This document shows, piece after piece, positions 40,277 to 49,546 of a DNA stretch of 64,000 nucleotides. Position 1 is the stretch's first letter, and every line of letters begins with the position of its first letter. Both the position numbers and the translations under genes were made by a program. Source of the DNA: Novosphingobium indicum (GTDB taxonomy: Bacteria; Pseudomonadota; Alphaproteobacteria; Sphingomonadales; Sphingomonadaceae); the NCBI RefSeq assembly GCF_014645195.1, contig NZ_BMLK01000001.1, positions 281,791 through 345,790 of the forward strand, in the 5' to 3' direction. The notes below the pieces were generated by a model that was given only the letters and a program-made list of their open reading frames with translations, had not been told where the DNA came from and searched no databases.

Positions 40277-40848
40277 CCTTGGGGCCATCGGGCGGCAAAC
40301 TTCGCAAAGTTTGTCCACTTGGCCTCGATGAAAAAATCGGGACAAACGAAATGTTTCACCGGCTTGAAGTCACTGAAACGTCACGCTGCTGTGCCGGGGG
40401 AAATCTACTGTTCAAAGAGCGCGGGCAAAACGATGCCGCGCGCAGCGTGGCAGATGCGGGCCGTGTAGGAAATCGCGAGGGCCGGGCGGGCCCGTGGCGG
40501 ATCAGAAGGGCAGCGGCCCCCTGGCAAGGATCAGGGCCATCGCGCAGCCGGCAACCACCAGCGTGCGCAGCACCTCAAGGTGCCGCGCGGCATGGGCGCG
40601 GTGCGGGACGATGGAAATGACACGAGCCATGGATGCACCATGACGCAAGGGCCTTGCCAAAAAGTTAACGTGCCACTGACGGCTGTAATCCTGTAACAAT
40701 CTGCAGTCAGGCACTGCCCGTCAGCAGGTGTAAGCGGCCTTGCAGAATCGGAAGAGCGATATCCTGATCCGACGACGGTGCAATTGCAGTTCCGGATTGG
40801 CCAATGCTTGATATTTTCGCGCGTCTGCCCGACCCCTTGCGCACAACG
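40277..40848. other. Long gene-poor interval before the second TonB-dependent receptor
   Basis: About 570 bases after the amidohydrolase terminator. It contains a doubtful 42-codon minus-strand ORF (40502-40630) and an AT-richer stretch 40660-40700 (GTTAACG; CTGTAATCCTGTAACA) that is the most promoter-like part for the receptor. I saw no tRNA, riboswitch consensus or terminator beyond the one at 40239. Confidence 0.4.
40502..40630 (-). CDS. Doubtful small hydrophobic ORF (42 aa)
   Basis: The minus strand encodes MARVISIVPHRAHAARHLEV followed by LRTLVVAGCAMALILARGPL: an amphipathic N-terminus and one membrane helix. There is no obvious ribosome binding site and no homologous pattern that I recognise. 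It could be a small membrane protein or chance. It is included because it is the only ORF with a membrane-like profile in this interval. Confidence 0.25.
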   Translation of the reverse strand: MARVISIVPHRAHAARHLEVLRTLVVAGCAMALILARGPLPF

Positions 40849-43314
40849 ATGCCGAATTTCGGAAGGTCCATGCGTCCCGTACTTGTGAATATGCTCGTGA
40901 TTTGCACAGGGGCGGGTGCTCCTGCAGCCTGGGGGCAATCGCCAGACGCTGCCGAAGCGCGTTCCGGCACTCGTGAAGTGGCCGGCACGGATGAAATCAT
41001 CGTCACGGCGACTGTCCGGCCCGTAAAACCTCTCGACGCGTCGATTTCCGCCACGACGCTTGGCGAACGGACCATTCTGGAAGCGGCGCCGCGCACGACG
41101 GCGGAAATATTCCGCCAGCTACCCGGATTTCATGTGGAAGCCACCGGCGGCGAAGGGAACGCGAACATATCGGTACGCGGCCTTCCGCTGGTTTCGGGCG
41201 GGGCCAAGTTCGTGCAGTTGCAGGAAGACGGCATGCCGGTCATGCAGTTCGGGGACATTGCTTTCGGCAATGCCGATATCTTTCTGCGGGCCGATGCCAC
41301 GCTTGCCGCGATCCAGGCGGTCCGCGGGGGTTCGGCATCCACGCTTGCTTCCAATGCGCCGGGCGGCGTCATCAACTTCCTGTCGAAGGACGGGAGCGAG
41401 CAGGGCGGCGTTGTCGTGGCCACGGCGGGGCTCGACTATGGCGAGCATCGGCTCGATTTCGATTACGGCGGTCCCTTGTCCGGCACCACCCGCTTCAACA
41501 TCGGCGGGTTCTGGCGTGAAGGAACGGGCACGCGCGATGCCGGCTACACGGGAAACCGGGGCTATCAGGTCAAGGCCAACATCACGCATGAATTCGCCGG
41601 CGGCCATGTGCGGTTCTACGCCAAGCGGCTGGATGACAGGGCGATCGGCTACCTGCCGATGCCGGTGTCGGTCAGCGGCACCAACGACGATCCGCAGTAC
41701 CGCTCGCTGCCCGGGTTCGACATCAAGGCCGACACTGCCCACTCATCGTATTTCCCCTCGAGCCTGGGCCTCGACGGCGACAATCGGCCCTATACCACCG
41801 ACATCAAGGACGGCATGCACCCGGTCGTCACTTCGCTGGGGCTGGAAGCCGTATTCGACGTGAGCGAGGGATGGGAACTGCAGGAACGCTTTCGCTGGTC
41901 GAGCATTCACGGCCGCTTCGTATCGCCGTTTCCGGCCGAGATCGCGGGCGGGCAGGCGATGGCCGATGCCGTCGGCGCGCAGCTCACCGGGACGGCCGGA
42001 ACCTATGGCCTCGTCAATGCAAGCGGGCCTCGTGCCGGGCAGGCGGCGGATGGCGTCCTGGCCATGCGCACGCATCTGCTCAATACCGAAATCAATGATT
42101 TCGGCAGCTTCACCAATGACCTGAAGCTTACCCGCAGCTTCGATCAGGGCGCGATCACCGCAGGCTACTACAAGGCGCGGCAGACCATCGACATGGACTG
42201 GGTCTGGACCTCGCACCTGCTGGAAGTGAAGGGCGACAACGCTGCCTTGCTCGACGTCGTCGATTCGCGTGACAGCGTCCTTACCCGCAACGGGCTCTAT
42301 GCCTATGGCGTGCCCTTCTGGGGCAACTGCTGCCAGCGCAGCTACGACGTGCGCTACGATATCGACGCGCCTTACCTTGCGGCACACTATGCAAAGGGCG
42401 GCCTCACCGTGGATGCCAGCCTGCGCTACGATCACATCGCGGCCAAAGGCAGCTATGCCGGCACGATCCAGTCCGCGTTCGACGTCGATGGCAATGGCAC
42501 GATCGAGCCGGTGGAAAGCAGCGTTTCGCTGATCGACAATGCCCACGCCCGCCCGGTGGATTATTCCGCCGGGTACGTCTCGTGGTCGGTCGGTGCGAAC
42601 TACCACATCCACCACGACACCGCGGTCTTTGCCCGCGTCAGCCGCGGCGGGCGTGCCAATGCGGACCGCCTGCTGTTCGGCGCCGTCGAGGCCGATGGTT
42701 CCGTGCGCAAGGCCGATGCCGTCGATCATGTCGAGCAGTACGAGGCCGGTGTGCGATACCGCTCGGACCCGTTCGAGCTCTCCGTCACCGCGTTTCATGT
42801 CCGCACGGACGAACAGAACTACGAGGCCACCAGCCAGCGGTTTCTCGACCGCGTGTACAAGGCGACCGGCATGGAAGTGGAAGCGGCCTTTCGCAAGGGC
42901 GTGCTCGATGTTCGCGCCGCCGCCACATATACCGATTCCCGGATCGCAAGCGACGCGATCACGCCGGCGAACGAAGGCAACCGGCCGCGCCGCCAGGCCA
43001 GGCTGGCCTATCAGGTTATACCGACGCTGGATTTCGATAGCGTTCGCGCCGGTCTGAACATCGTCGGGCGGACCCGCGCCTATGCGCAGGACAACAACCA
43101 GCTGGTCTTCCCGGGCTTCACGCAGGTCAACGCCTTTGTCAGCGTGCGCCCCGTCGAAAAGGTCACATTGTCGCTTGCCGTCAACAACCTGTTCGACGTT
43201 CTCGGCTTCACCGAGGCAGAGGAGGGCGCGATCTCCGGGGCAGGGGTGAACTATATCCGGGCGCGGTCGATCACCGGGCGGACCGTGTCCGCGTCGGTCC
43301 GCTACGCGTTCTGA
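40849..43314 (+). CDS. TonB-dependent outer-membrane receptor, substrate unknown
   Basis: About 821 residues. Signal peptide, then the TonB box region with DEIIVTATVRPVKPLDASIS, the plug with TTAEIFRQLPGFHVEATGGE, ANISVRGLPLVSGGAKFVQL, a VRGGSASTLASNAPGGVINF segment, and a barrel ending in VSASVRYAF, terminal Phe. Closest in layout to siderophore- or small-molecule-type receptors; there is no regulator, permease or enzyme next to it to suggest a substrate. Start is uncertain: ATG 40804, 40849 or 40870 all lead into the same signal sequence; I chose 40849. Downstream is the convergent agmatine deiminase. Confidence 0.88.
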   Translation: MPNFGRSMRPVLVNMLVICTGAGAPAAWGQSPDAAEARSGTREVAGTDEIIVTATVRPVKPLDASISATTLGERTILEAAPRTTAEIFRQLPGFHVEATGGEGNANISVRGLPLVSGGAKFVQLQEDGMPVMQFGDIAFGNADIFLRADATLAAIQAVRGGSASTLASNAPGGVINFLSKDGSEQGGVVVATAGLDYGEHRLDFDYGGPLSGTTRFNIGGFWREGTGTRDAGYTGNRGYQVKANITHEFAGGHVRFYAKRLDDRAIGYLPMPVSVSGTNDDPQYRSLPGFDIKADTAHSSYFPSSLGLDGDNRPYTTDIKDGMHPVVTSLGLEAVFDVSEGWELQERFRWSSIHGRFVSPFPAEIAGGQAMADAVGAQLTGTAGTYGLVNASGPRAGQAADGVLAMRTHLLNTEINDFGSFTNDLKLTRSFDQGAITAGYYKARQTIDMDWVWTSHLLEVKGDNAALLDVVDSRDSVLTRNGLYAYGVPFWGNCCQRSYDVRYDIDAPYLAAHYAKGGLTVDASLRYDHIAAKGSYAGTIQSAFDVDGNGTIEPVESSVSLIDNAHARPVDYSAGYVSWSVGANYHIHHDTAVFARVSRGGRANADRLLFGAVEADGSVRKADAVDHVEQYEAGVRYRSDPFELSVTAFHVRTDEQNYEATSQRFLDRVYKATGMEVEAAFRKGVLDVRAAATYTDSRIASDAITPANEGNRPRRQARLAYQVIPTLDFDSVRAGLNIVGRTRAYAQDNNQLVFPGFTQVNAFVSVRPVEKVTLSLAVNNLFDVLGFTEAEEGAISGAGVNYIRARSITGRTVSASVRYAF

Positions 43315-43327
43315 GGGGCTGCGCCGG

Positions 43328-44311
43328 CTACTCCCGCGACGGCATCTGCTGGCTGGAGCAATGGAACGAGCCGCCGCCCGCCAGCACGGCATCGGCCATC
43401 ACGCCCGCCGTCTCGCGGTCCGGAAACAGCTCGGCGATGGCGGCGACGCCGTCCTGATCGTGGGCGGTGCCGTAGATCGGGACCACGACCAGCTTCGAGG
43501 TGATCGCGAAGTTCATGTAGCTGGCCGGTTCGATCCGGCCGTCGCTTTCCACGCGGCCGGGGGAGGGCACCTCGCGCACTTGCACGCCCATCGCCTCTGC
43601 GCGGGTCTTGGCATCGGCATAGATCGCCGCGTTGGGATCGTCCGGCCCCGTCGCGCGGGGCAAGGCCATGACATTGGGGGCCACGAACCGGGCAAGGTTG
43701 TCCACGTGGCCGTCGGTGTGGTCGTTGATCAGGCCGTCGCCGAGCCACAGCACGCGGGTATAGCCGAGGTCGCGCTGCAGGCGCATTTCCAGATCAGCGC
43801 GCGAGAGGTGCGGGTTGCGGTTGCGGTTGAGCAGGCACTGTTCGGTCGTGGCGACAAGGCCGGTTCCGTCGCCATCGAGCGCGCCGCCCTCGAGGATCCA
43901 GTCCGCGGTCTCGACGGCGAGATTGGCGCTCTCGGCGAGCCTGGCGCCAATCTCCTGATCGCCGTCCATCAGGTACTTGCCGCCCCAGCCGTTGAAGCCG
44001 AAGCGCATGGCCTTGCGCCGGCCCGCCTCGTCCATGACGACGAGCGGCCCGGTATCGCGCAGCCAGACGTCGCCGTAACGGCGCGTTTCGAGCTTCACCT
44101 TTTCCGATACGAGCGATGCCGCCCGCGCGCGGTTAGCCTCGTCGCGCACGATCAGGCGGACTTCCTGACCGGACTCGGCAACCGCGCTGGCGAACTGCGC
44201 CATCTGCACCTGAGCAGCTTCCAGGAAGCCCGGCCATTCGACCGGGTCATGCGGAAAGCCGATCCAGATCCAGTCCTGCGCATGCCATTCGGGCGGCAGG
44301 GTATAGCTCAC
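43328..44311 (-). CDS. aguA: Agmatine deiminase
   Basis: Hydrolyses agmatine to N-carbamoylputrescine and ammonia, on the arginine-decarboxylase route to putrescine. The 327-residue protein starts at a GTG that overlaps the M28 peptidase stop (GTGA). Guanidino-group motifs: YGDVWLRDTGPLVVMDEAGR (usually WMRDTGP), ETADWILEGGALDGDGTGLV, INDHTDGHVDNLARFVA and the C-terminal catalytic Cys318 in GGGSFHCSSQQMP. No carbamoylputrescine amidase gene (aguB) is next to it. Translational coupling with a peptidase lipoprotein is unexpected and may mean joint use of peptide-derived arginine. Confidence 0.9.
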   Translation of the reverse strand: MSYTLPPEWHAQDWIWIGFPHDPVEWPGFLEAAQVQMAQFASAVAESGQEVRLIVRDEANRARAASLVSEKVKLETRRYGDVWLRDTGPLVVMDEAGRRKAMRFGFNGWGGKYLMDGDQEIGARLAESANLAVETADWILEGGALDGDGTGLVATTEQCLLNRNRNPHLSRADLEMRLQRDLGYTRVLWLGDGLINDHTDGHVDNLARFVAPNVMALPRATGPDDPNAAIYADAKTRAEAMGVQVREVPSPGRVESDGRIEPASYMNFAITSKLVVVPIYGTAHDQDGVAAIAELFPDRETAGVMADAVLAGGGSFHCSSQQMPSRE

Positions 44312-46023
44312 TTGTGGCAGCCTCCTGTTGCCGCGGCGCAGGCCTTGTCGCGGATGGCGCGGAATTCGTCGCTCTCGTGCCAGTTCGGCCACATGTCCGA
44401 ATCGGCAAGCGTGCGGCCGAGCCGGTAGTAGAGGCCTACGTCCTCGGCAATCCCGTCCCAATTCCAGTCGTCCGAATATTCGTCGCTGGGGGCGTGATAG
44501 TGGTTGGTGGTGTAGTCCTCGGAGATCTTGTCGCCGGCCGCCTTGCCGCCTTCGACCAGATCGGTGCTGCGGCCCACGTCGAACATCGGCACGCCGCGCT
44601 TGGCGAAGCTGAAGTGGTCGGAGCGGTAGTAGTAGCCGCGCTCGCTGTGATCCTCGGGCACTTCGCCAAGGCCTTCGTCGGCCAGCGCTTCGCGGAAGAC
44701 GGCGGTAAGGTCCGACTTGTCGCCGCCGGTCATCGAATGGGAGCGCGAACGCGGGCTGGGCATCAGCGCATCCATGTTCACGCCGCCCACGGTGTGGTCG
44801 AGCGGGTAGATCGGGTTGGCGGCATAGAACTCGGACCCGAGCAGGCCCGATTCCTCAAGCGTGACGGCCAGGAATACCTGACTGCGGTCGGCGGGGCCGG
44901 CCTCGACATTGGCCTTGGCGATGGCGGCCAGTGCAGCGATGCCGGTGGCATTGTCGACTGCGCCGTTGCAGATGTCGTCGCCGGTGTCGTCGGGCGTGCA
45001 GTGGCCGAGGTGGTCCCAATGCCCCGAATAGAGCACGTATTCGTCGGGGCGGGTCTTGCCGGGCAGCACGCCGACGACGTTGTTCGAGGTCGACTTGCGG
45101 ATCGCGTTGTCGAACCCCAAGCTGGCCTTGAGGCCCAGCGGCACCGGCTTGAAGCCCTTGTGCTTGGCGGCTTCGGTAAGCGCGGCGAGGTTCTTGCCCG
45201 CGGCCTGCAGGATCGCCTGGGCGACGGGCTTCTGGATCCAGCCGTTGGCCTTGGTCTGGTCGGCGCCGTCATCGGGCGTCTGCACATAGTACTGCGCGCC
45301 GGTCCAGCTCGAATTGACGACGTTCCAGCCATAGGCGGCGGGGAAGGTGTCGTGGACGATCAGCGCGGCGGTCGCGCCCTGCCTTGCGGCTTCCTCGAAC
45401 TTGTAGGTCCAGCGGCCGTAGTAGGTCATACGGCGGCCCTTGAAGAGCCCGTCCTCGGTCTCGCTGGCGTAGTCGGGGTCGTTGACGAGGATGACCGCGG
45501 TCTTCCCGTGCATGTCCACGCCGGCATAGTCGTTCCAGCCCAGTTCGGGCGCATTGATGCCGTAGCCGACGAAGACCAGCTCGCTGTCTTCCACCTTGGT
45601 GTGCGAGGTGACACGGTAGCTGGCGGCGACATAGTCGTTGCCGAAATCGAACTTCATCATCGCCGCCGGGCCGCCGACTTGCAGCGGCGTGGCGTTGCTG
45701 GCGGTGATCTCCACGGTCGGCACCGGCTGCAGCCACTTGCCGTCGTTGCCGGGCTGCAGGCCCGCGGCCTTGAACTGCGCAATAATGTAGTCGAGCACCT
45801 TGGGTTCGACTGCGGTGCTGGGAGCGCGGCCCTCGAAATCGTCGGCCGAGAGGCGCTTGGTCATCTGCTTCATGAGGTCGACCGAGATGTCTGGCTGCCG
45901 GGGCGCCGCCACGGTTTCCTCGGGCGGCGGCAGCGCCGTGCCCTTGGGCATATCGGGGCCGGCATAGGGCGAACTGCAGGCGCTCAGGCCCAGAATGGCA
46001 AGGATAAGGGCGTGCTGCTTCAC
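44308..46023 (-). CDS. M28-family zinc metallopeptidase lipoprotein
   Basis: A 571-residue secreted aminopeptidase-like protein starting at GTG 46023 (AGAGG eight bases upstream). Lipobox LGLSA-C (Cys16). The protein has a PA-domain-like insert (TYYGRWTYKFEEAARQGATA) and the M28 catalytic core: VLYSGHWDHLGHCTPDDTGD, NGAVDNATGIAALAAIAKAN, LAVTLEESGLLGSEFYAANP, GVNMDALMPSPRSR and a late TTNHYHAPSDEYSDDW, supplying His, Asp, Glu and Asp/His zinc ligands. Likely removes N-terminal residues from peptides in the periplasm or at the cell surface. Overlaps the downstream agmatine deiminase. Confidence 0.9.
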   Translation of the reverse strand: MKQHALILAILGLSACSSPYAGPDMPKGTALPPPEETVAAPRQPDISVDLMKQMTKRLSADDFEGRAPSTAVEPKVLDYIIAQFKAAGLQPGNDGKWLQPVPTVEITASNATPLQVGGPAAMMKFDFGNDYVAASYRVTSHTKVEDSELVFVGYGINAPELGWNDYAGVDMHGKTAVILVNDPDYASETEDGLFKGRRMTYYGRWTYKFEEAARQGATAALIVHDTFPAAYGWNVVNSSWTGAQYYVQTPDDGADQTKANGWIQKPVAQAILQAAGKNLAALTEAAKHKGFKPVPLGLKASLGFDNAIRKSTSNNVVGVLPGKTRPDEYVLYSGHWDHLGHCTPDDTGDDICNGAVDNATGIAALAAIAKANVEAGPADRSQVFLAVTLEESGLLGSEFYAANPIYPLDHTVGGVNMDALMPSPRSRSHSMTGGDKSDLTAVFREALADEGLGEVPEDHSERGYYYRSDHFSFAKRGVPMFDVGRSTDLVEGGKAAGDKISEDYTTNHYHAPSDEYSDDWNWDGIAEDVGLYYRLGRTLADSDMWPNWHESDEFRAIRDKACAAATGGCHK

Positions 46024-46135
46024 GTGTGCGACCTCTTTTGCAGAAAAGGGGGGAAGCGCACAGGTGCCAGAGAGCGCCGGGATGCACAAGCAGGCCCACT
46101 TGCCCCGGCCGCGTCGAGCGGGCAGGGAAGGGCGC

Positions 46136-48826
46136 ATGACCGCCGACTGGACTGGAGCCCTAGCCCGCGCCCGCGCCCACGCACCCTATCTGGCCGGGCT
46201 TCTCGACCGCTTGCCCGAGCTGACCGAGATCCTTGCCGCGGGTGACGGCGAGACAGCGCTGGCCCGGGCTTTCGCGGCGGGCGAGGGCGCGCCGGACGTT
46301 CCCGTAGCCCTGCGCCGCGAGAAGCAGGCGCTGGCACTCGCGCTGGCTATCGGCGATCTGGCCGGTGCCTTTCCGCTGCTGAAAGTGACGGGCGAGCTGT
46401 CTGCCTTTGCCGACCGCGCGCTCGATGCCGCGATTGCCGCGGGCATCCGCCGCCGCGTGCCGGATTCCGAGCCGGCCGGGTTTCTCGCGCTGGCGCTCGG
46501 CAAGCATGGCGCGGGCGAACTCAACTACAGCTCGGACATCGATCCGATCCTGCTCTTCGAACCCGACCTGCTGCCGCGCCGCGAGCGCGACGAGCCGGGC
46601 GAGGCGGCGCAGCGGGTGGCGCGCACGGTGGTGGAGATGCTCTCGCAGGTGACGGCGGAGGGCTATGTCTTCCGCGTGGACTTGCGGCTGCGCCCGGCAT
46701 CGGAAGTCAGCCCGCTGGCGATCTCGGTCGATGCCGCGCTCACGCACTACGAATCCTCGGCGCTGGCGTGGGAGCGGGCGGCGTTCATCCGCGCGCGGGC
46801 CTGTGCGGGGGATGTTCCGGCGGGCGAGGCGTTCCTCGCCGCGATCCGGCCTTTCGTGTGGCGCAAGAGCCTCGACTTCGGCGCGATTGCCGAGATCGGC
46901 CGGCTGACCAGCCAGATCCGTGCCAACACGCGCGGCGGGCCGTCGGTGGGGCCGGGTTTCGATCTCAAGAAGGGGCGCGGCGGCATCCGCGAAGTGGAGT
47001 TCTACGCGCAGACGCACCAGCTTATCCACGGCGGCCGCAATCCCGCGCTGCGCCTGCGCGGTACGCGCGCCACGCTCGATGCGCTGGCCGATGCCGGGCT
47101 GGTCGCCGCCGACGAGGCGCGGCTGCTGGGCGAGAGCTACGACCGGCTGCGCACCATCGAGCACCGTCTGCAGATGATGCACGATCAGCAGACTCACAGC
47201 CTGCCGACCACGCCAGAGGCGCTCGATGCCGTGGCGCAGCTCGACGGCCTGCCCGACGGGAAAGCCCTGCTGGCCGAGATCACCGAGATCACCGATGCGG
47301 TGGGCGATCGTTACGATGCCCTGATCATGGCGAACACCCCGAGCGATACCACAGTGCCGGTCGCCATGCCCGATCAGGCGACGCTGCTCGAGCATCTGGA
47401 AGGGCTGGGCTTTGCCGATCCCGCGGCCCTCGCGCAGCGGATCGAGGGTTGGCAGTCGGGCCGGGTGCGCGCGCTGCGTTCGGATGCGGCACGATCGGCG
47501 TTCGAGGCGATCCGCAGCGACCTGCTCGCCGCGCTGGCGGGTGCGCCCGAACCCGAACGGGCCCTCGCGCGCTGGGAACAACTGCTCAACAACCTGCCCA
47601 GCGCGATCAACCTCTTCCGCCTGCTCGAAGCGCGGCCGGGCCTGCTCGAACTGCTCGCGCGCATTCTCAGCCTGGCTCCGCCGCTCGCCGATGCGCTCGC
47701 GCGCCGCGCCGATCTTCTCGATCCGTTGATCGATGCCAGCGCTTTCGAGCTGCCCGGCGACACCGAAGAGCTTGTCGCGGCCTTCTCGCGCTTCGAGCGG
47801 GGCGACGATTTCGAGCGAAAGCTCGATGCCGTGCGCCGCAAGGTCGGCGAACTGCGCTTCAAGCTCGGCGTGCAGCTGATCGAGGGCGCCAACGACCCGC
47901 TCGACATCGGTCATGCCCTTGCCCGCGTCGCCGAGGCCGCGCTGATCGTGCTGACCGATGAGACGGCGGCCGAGTTCGAGATCAACCATGGCCGCGTGCC
48001 GGGCAGCGAACTGGTGGTGCTCGGGCTGGGCCGGATGGGTGGTGGCGTGCTCACCCATGCCTCCGACCTCGATCTGGTCTATCTCTTCACCGGCGACTTC
48101 AATGCCGAATCCGACGGGCGGCGGCCGCTGGGGGCGACACATTACTACAACCGCCTTTCGCAGCGGGCGATCTCGGCGCTTTCGGTGCCGACCGCAGAGG
48201 GCGCGCTCTACGAAGTCGACACCCGCCTGCGTCCTTCGGGCGCGCAGGGACCACCGGCGGCCAGTATCGACAGCTTCGAACGCTACCAGCGCGAGCAGGC
48301 CTGGACCTGGGAGCACATGGCGCTGTGCCGCGCCCGGCCGCTCTACGGTTCGCAGGAGGCCAGCGAGGCGCTTTCCGATGTGATCGGCAATGTCCTGACC
48401 GCGCCGCGCGTGCGCGAGGAGCTGCTGGCCGACGTGCTGGAAATGCGCGCCACCATGGCCAAGCACAAGGCGCCCAAGGGTTCGCTTGACGTCAAGCTGG
48501 CACGCGGCGGTCTCGTTGATCTCGAATTCATCGTCCACTTCACCCAGCTGCGTGAGGGGCGCGGCTTCCGCCCCGGACTGGCCGATGCCATCCGCGAGCT
48601 CGACCTGCCGCTGGGCGAGGCGCACGACGTCCTCAGCCGCTTCCTCGTGGCCGCGCGGCTGTTGGCACCCGATTCCAAGGTGCCGTGCGATGCGGCCTGC
48701 ATGGCGCTCGTGCGTGCCTGTGGTTATGAGGATTGGAACACCCTTGAGGCCGGACTTCTGGCCGCGCGCGGACAAGTCGCCGCGGCGTGGCAGGAGGCCT
48801 TCGGCGAAACACTGGAGATAGAATGA
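46136..48826 (+). CDS. glnE: Bifunctional glutamine synthetase adenylyltransferase / adenylyl-removing enzyme
   Basis: Regulates glutamine synthetase by attaching or removing AMP in response to PII state. The 896-residue protein has two nucleotidyltransferase domains: the N-terminal adenylyl-removase with LALGKHGAGELNYSSDIDPI and the C-terminal adenylyltransferase with VVLGLGRMGGGVLTHASDLD (both G-x6-SD-x-D), plus GRGGIREVEFYAQTHQLIHG and FRLLEARPGLLELLARILSL. GGGAAGG precedes the ATG at 46136. Divergent from the M28 gene; the stop overlaps bcp (ATGA). Confidence 0.96.
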   Translation: MTADWTGALARARAHAPYLAGLLDRLPELTEILAAGDGETALARAFAAGEGAPDVPVALRREKQALALALAIGDLAGAFPLLKVTGELSAFADRALDAAIAAGIRRRVPDSEPAGFLALALGKHGAGELNYSSDIDPILLFEPDLLPRRERDEPGEAAQRVARTVVEMLSQVTAEGYVFRVDLRLRPASEVSPLAISVDAALTHYESSALAWERAAFIRARACAGDVPAGEAFLAAIRPFVWRKSLDFGAIAEIGRLTSQIRANTRGGPSVGPGFDLKKGRGGIREVEFYAQTHQLIHGGRNPALRLRGTRATLDALADAGLVAADEARLLGESYDRLRTIEHRLQMMHDQQTHSLPTTPEALDAVAQLDGLPDGKALLAEITEITDAVGDRYDALIMANTPSDTTVPVAMPDQATLLEHLEGLGFADPAALAQRIEGWQSGRVRALRSDAARSAFEAIRSDLLAALAGAPEPERALARWEQLLNNLPSAINLFRLLEARPGLLELLARILSLAPPLADALARRADLLDPLIDASAFELPGDTEELVAAFSRFERGDDFERKLDAVRRKVGELRFKLGVQLIEGANDPLDIGHALARVAEAALIVLTDETAAEFEINHGRVPGSELVVLGLGRMGGGVLTHASDLDLVYLFTGDFNAESDGRRPLGATHYYNRLSQRAISALSVPTAEGALYEVDTRLRPSGAQGPPAASIDSFERYQREQAWTWEHMALCRARPLYGSQEASEALSDVIGNVLTAPRVREELLADVLEMRATMAKHKAPKGSLDVKLARGGLVDLEFIVHFTQLREGRGFRPGLADAIRELDLPLGEAHDVLSRFLVAARLLAPDSKVPCDAACMALVRACGYEDWNTLEAGLLAARGQVAAAWQEAFGETLEIE

Positions 48827-49296
48827 TGAGCAAGCCCGGCGTTGGCGACACGTTTCCCGATATCGCGATGGAAACCCCGGATGGCGGCAGCGTGAAGGCG
48901 TCGGACTTCGCGGGCAAGAAGCTGGTGGTGTTCTTCTATCCCAAGGACAACACGCCCGGCTGCACCACCGAGAACATCGACTTCTCGGCGCTCAAGGGCG
49001 AGTTCGATGCGGCTGGCGTCGCGCTGCTCGGCGTGAGCAAGGATTCGGCGAAGAAGCACCAGAACTTCATCGCCAAGCACGACCTCAAGGCGCCGCTCGC
49101 CACCGATGCCGAGGAAAACGGCCTGTCCGACGCGCTCGGCATCTGGACCGAGAAGAAGAACTACGGCCGCACCTACATGGGCATGGTGCGCACCACTTAC
49201 CTGATCGGCCCCGACGGCAAGATCGCGCAAGTCTGGGACAAGGTGAAGGTCAAGGGCCACGCGCAGGCTGTTCTGGAGGCTGCGAAGGCGCTCTGA
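48823..49296 (+). CDS. bcp: Peroxiredoxin, Bcp family (single Cys)
   Basis: Thiol peroxidase reducing hydroperoxides. 157 residues. The motif FFYPKDNTPGCTTENIDFSA has the peroxidatic Cys47 with its T-x2-C/PGC context; the usual resolving Cys five residues later is missing, and Cys47 is the only cysteine in the protein, so it must rely on an external thiol (1-Cys mechanism). SKDSAKKHQNFIAKHDLKAP and GMVRTTYLIGPDGKIAQVW are typical. The ATG overlaps the glnE stop, so the two are translationally coupled. Confidence 0.93.
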   Translation: MMSKPGVGDTFPDIAMETPDGGSVKASDFAGKKLVVFFYPKDNTPGCTTENIDFSALKGEFDAAGVALLGVSKDSAKKHQNFIAKHDLKAPLATDAEENGLSDALGIWTEKKNYGRTYMGMVRTTYLIGPDGKIAQVWDKVKVKGHAQAVLEAAKAL

Positions 49297-49314
49297 AGAT
49301 GCGTTTTATGGGTT

Positions 49315-49529
49315 CACGCGGAGGCGCGGAGACGCGGAGATTTTTGGTTCGCGCACAGGCGCAGAGCCGCGAAGATCTCGTGCTCGCGGCGGAGCCGCTA
49401 TCCATTCGTCCCGGCGCGTTTGACGCAAGGGTTGGGCGACGGGATGGCGCCTTCAGCGCGGTATTACCTCTTCGCGCCACTGCGCCTGTGCGCGAACTCT
49501 GCTCCTCCGCGTCTCCGCGCCTCCGCGTG
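49315..49529. repeat. 215-bp composite inverted repeat (two-block palindromic element)
   Basis: Outer arms 49315-49339 and 49505-49529 are perfect 25-bp inverse complements (motif CGCGGAGGCGCGGAGACGCG). Inside them, 49347-49364 and 49480-49497 are perfect 18-bp inverse complements (GTTCGCGCACAGGCGCAG), and 49368-49375 / 49469-49476 pair over a further 8 bp (CGCGAAGA). The central ~93 bases are unpaired. It fills the gap between bcp and the DUF455 gene and could form a long hairpin. Element of this style (GCGGAGGCGCGGAGACGC) recur between genes in many Gram-negatives; copy number here is unknown. The right end lies 18 bases before the DUF455 ATG. Confidence 0.85.
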
Positions 49530-49546
49530 CCCAATCACGCGGGCGC

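Noticed and set aside
40676..40697. CTGACGG, CTGTAAT and CTGTAAC units before the second receptor, as a Pho box
   Set aside because: Spacings are 7 and 8 bases rather than 11, and matches to the half-site are weak.
40277..40848. Cobalamin or other riboswitch before the second receptor
   Set aside because: I could not find a conserved B12-box-like core or paired elements; only vague CTG repeats.
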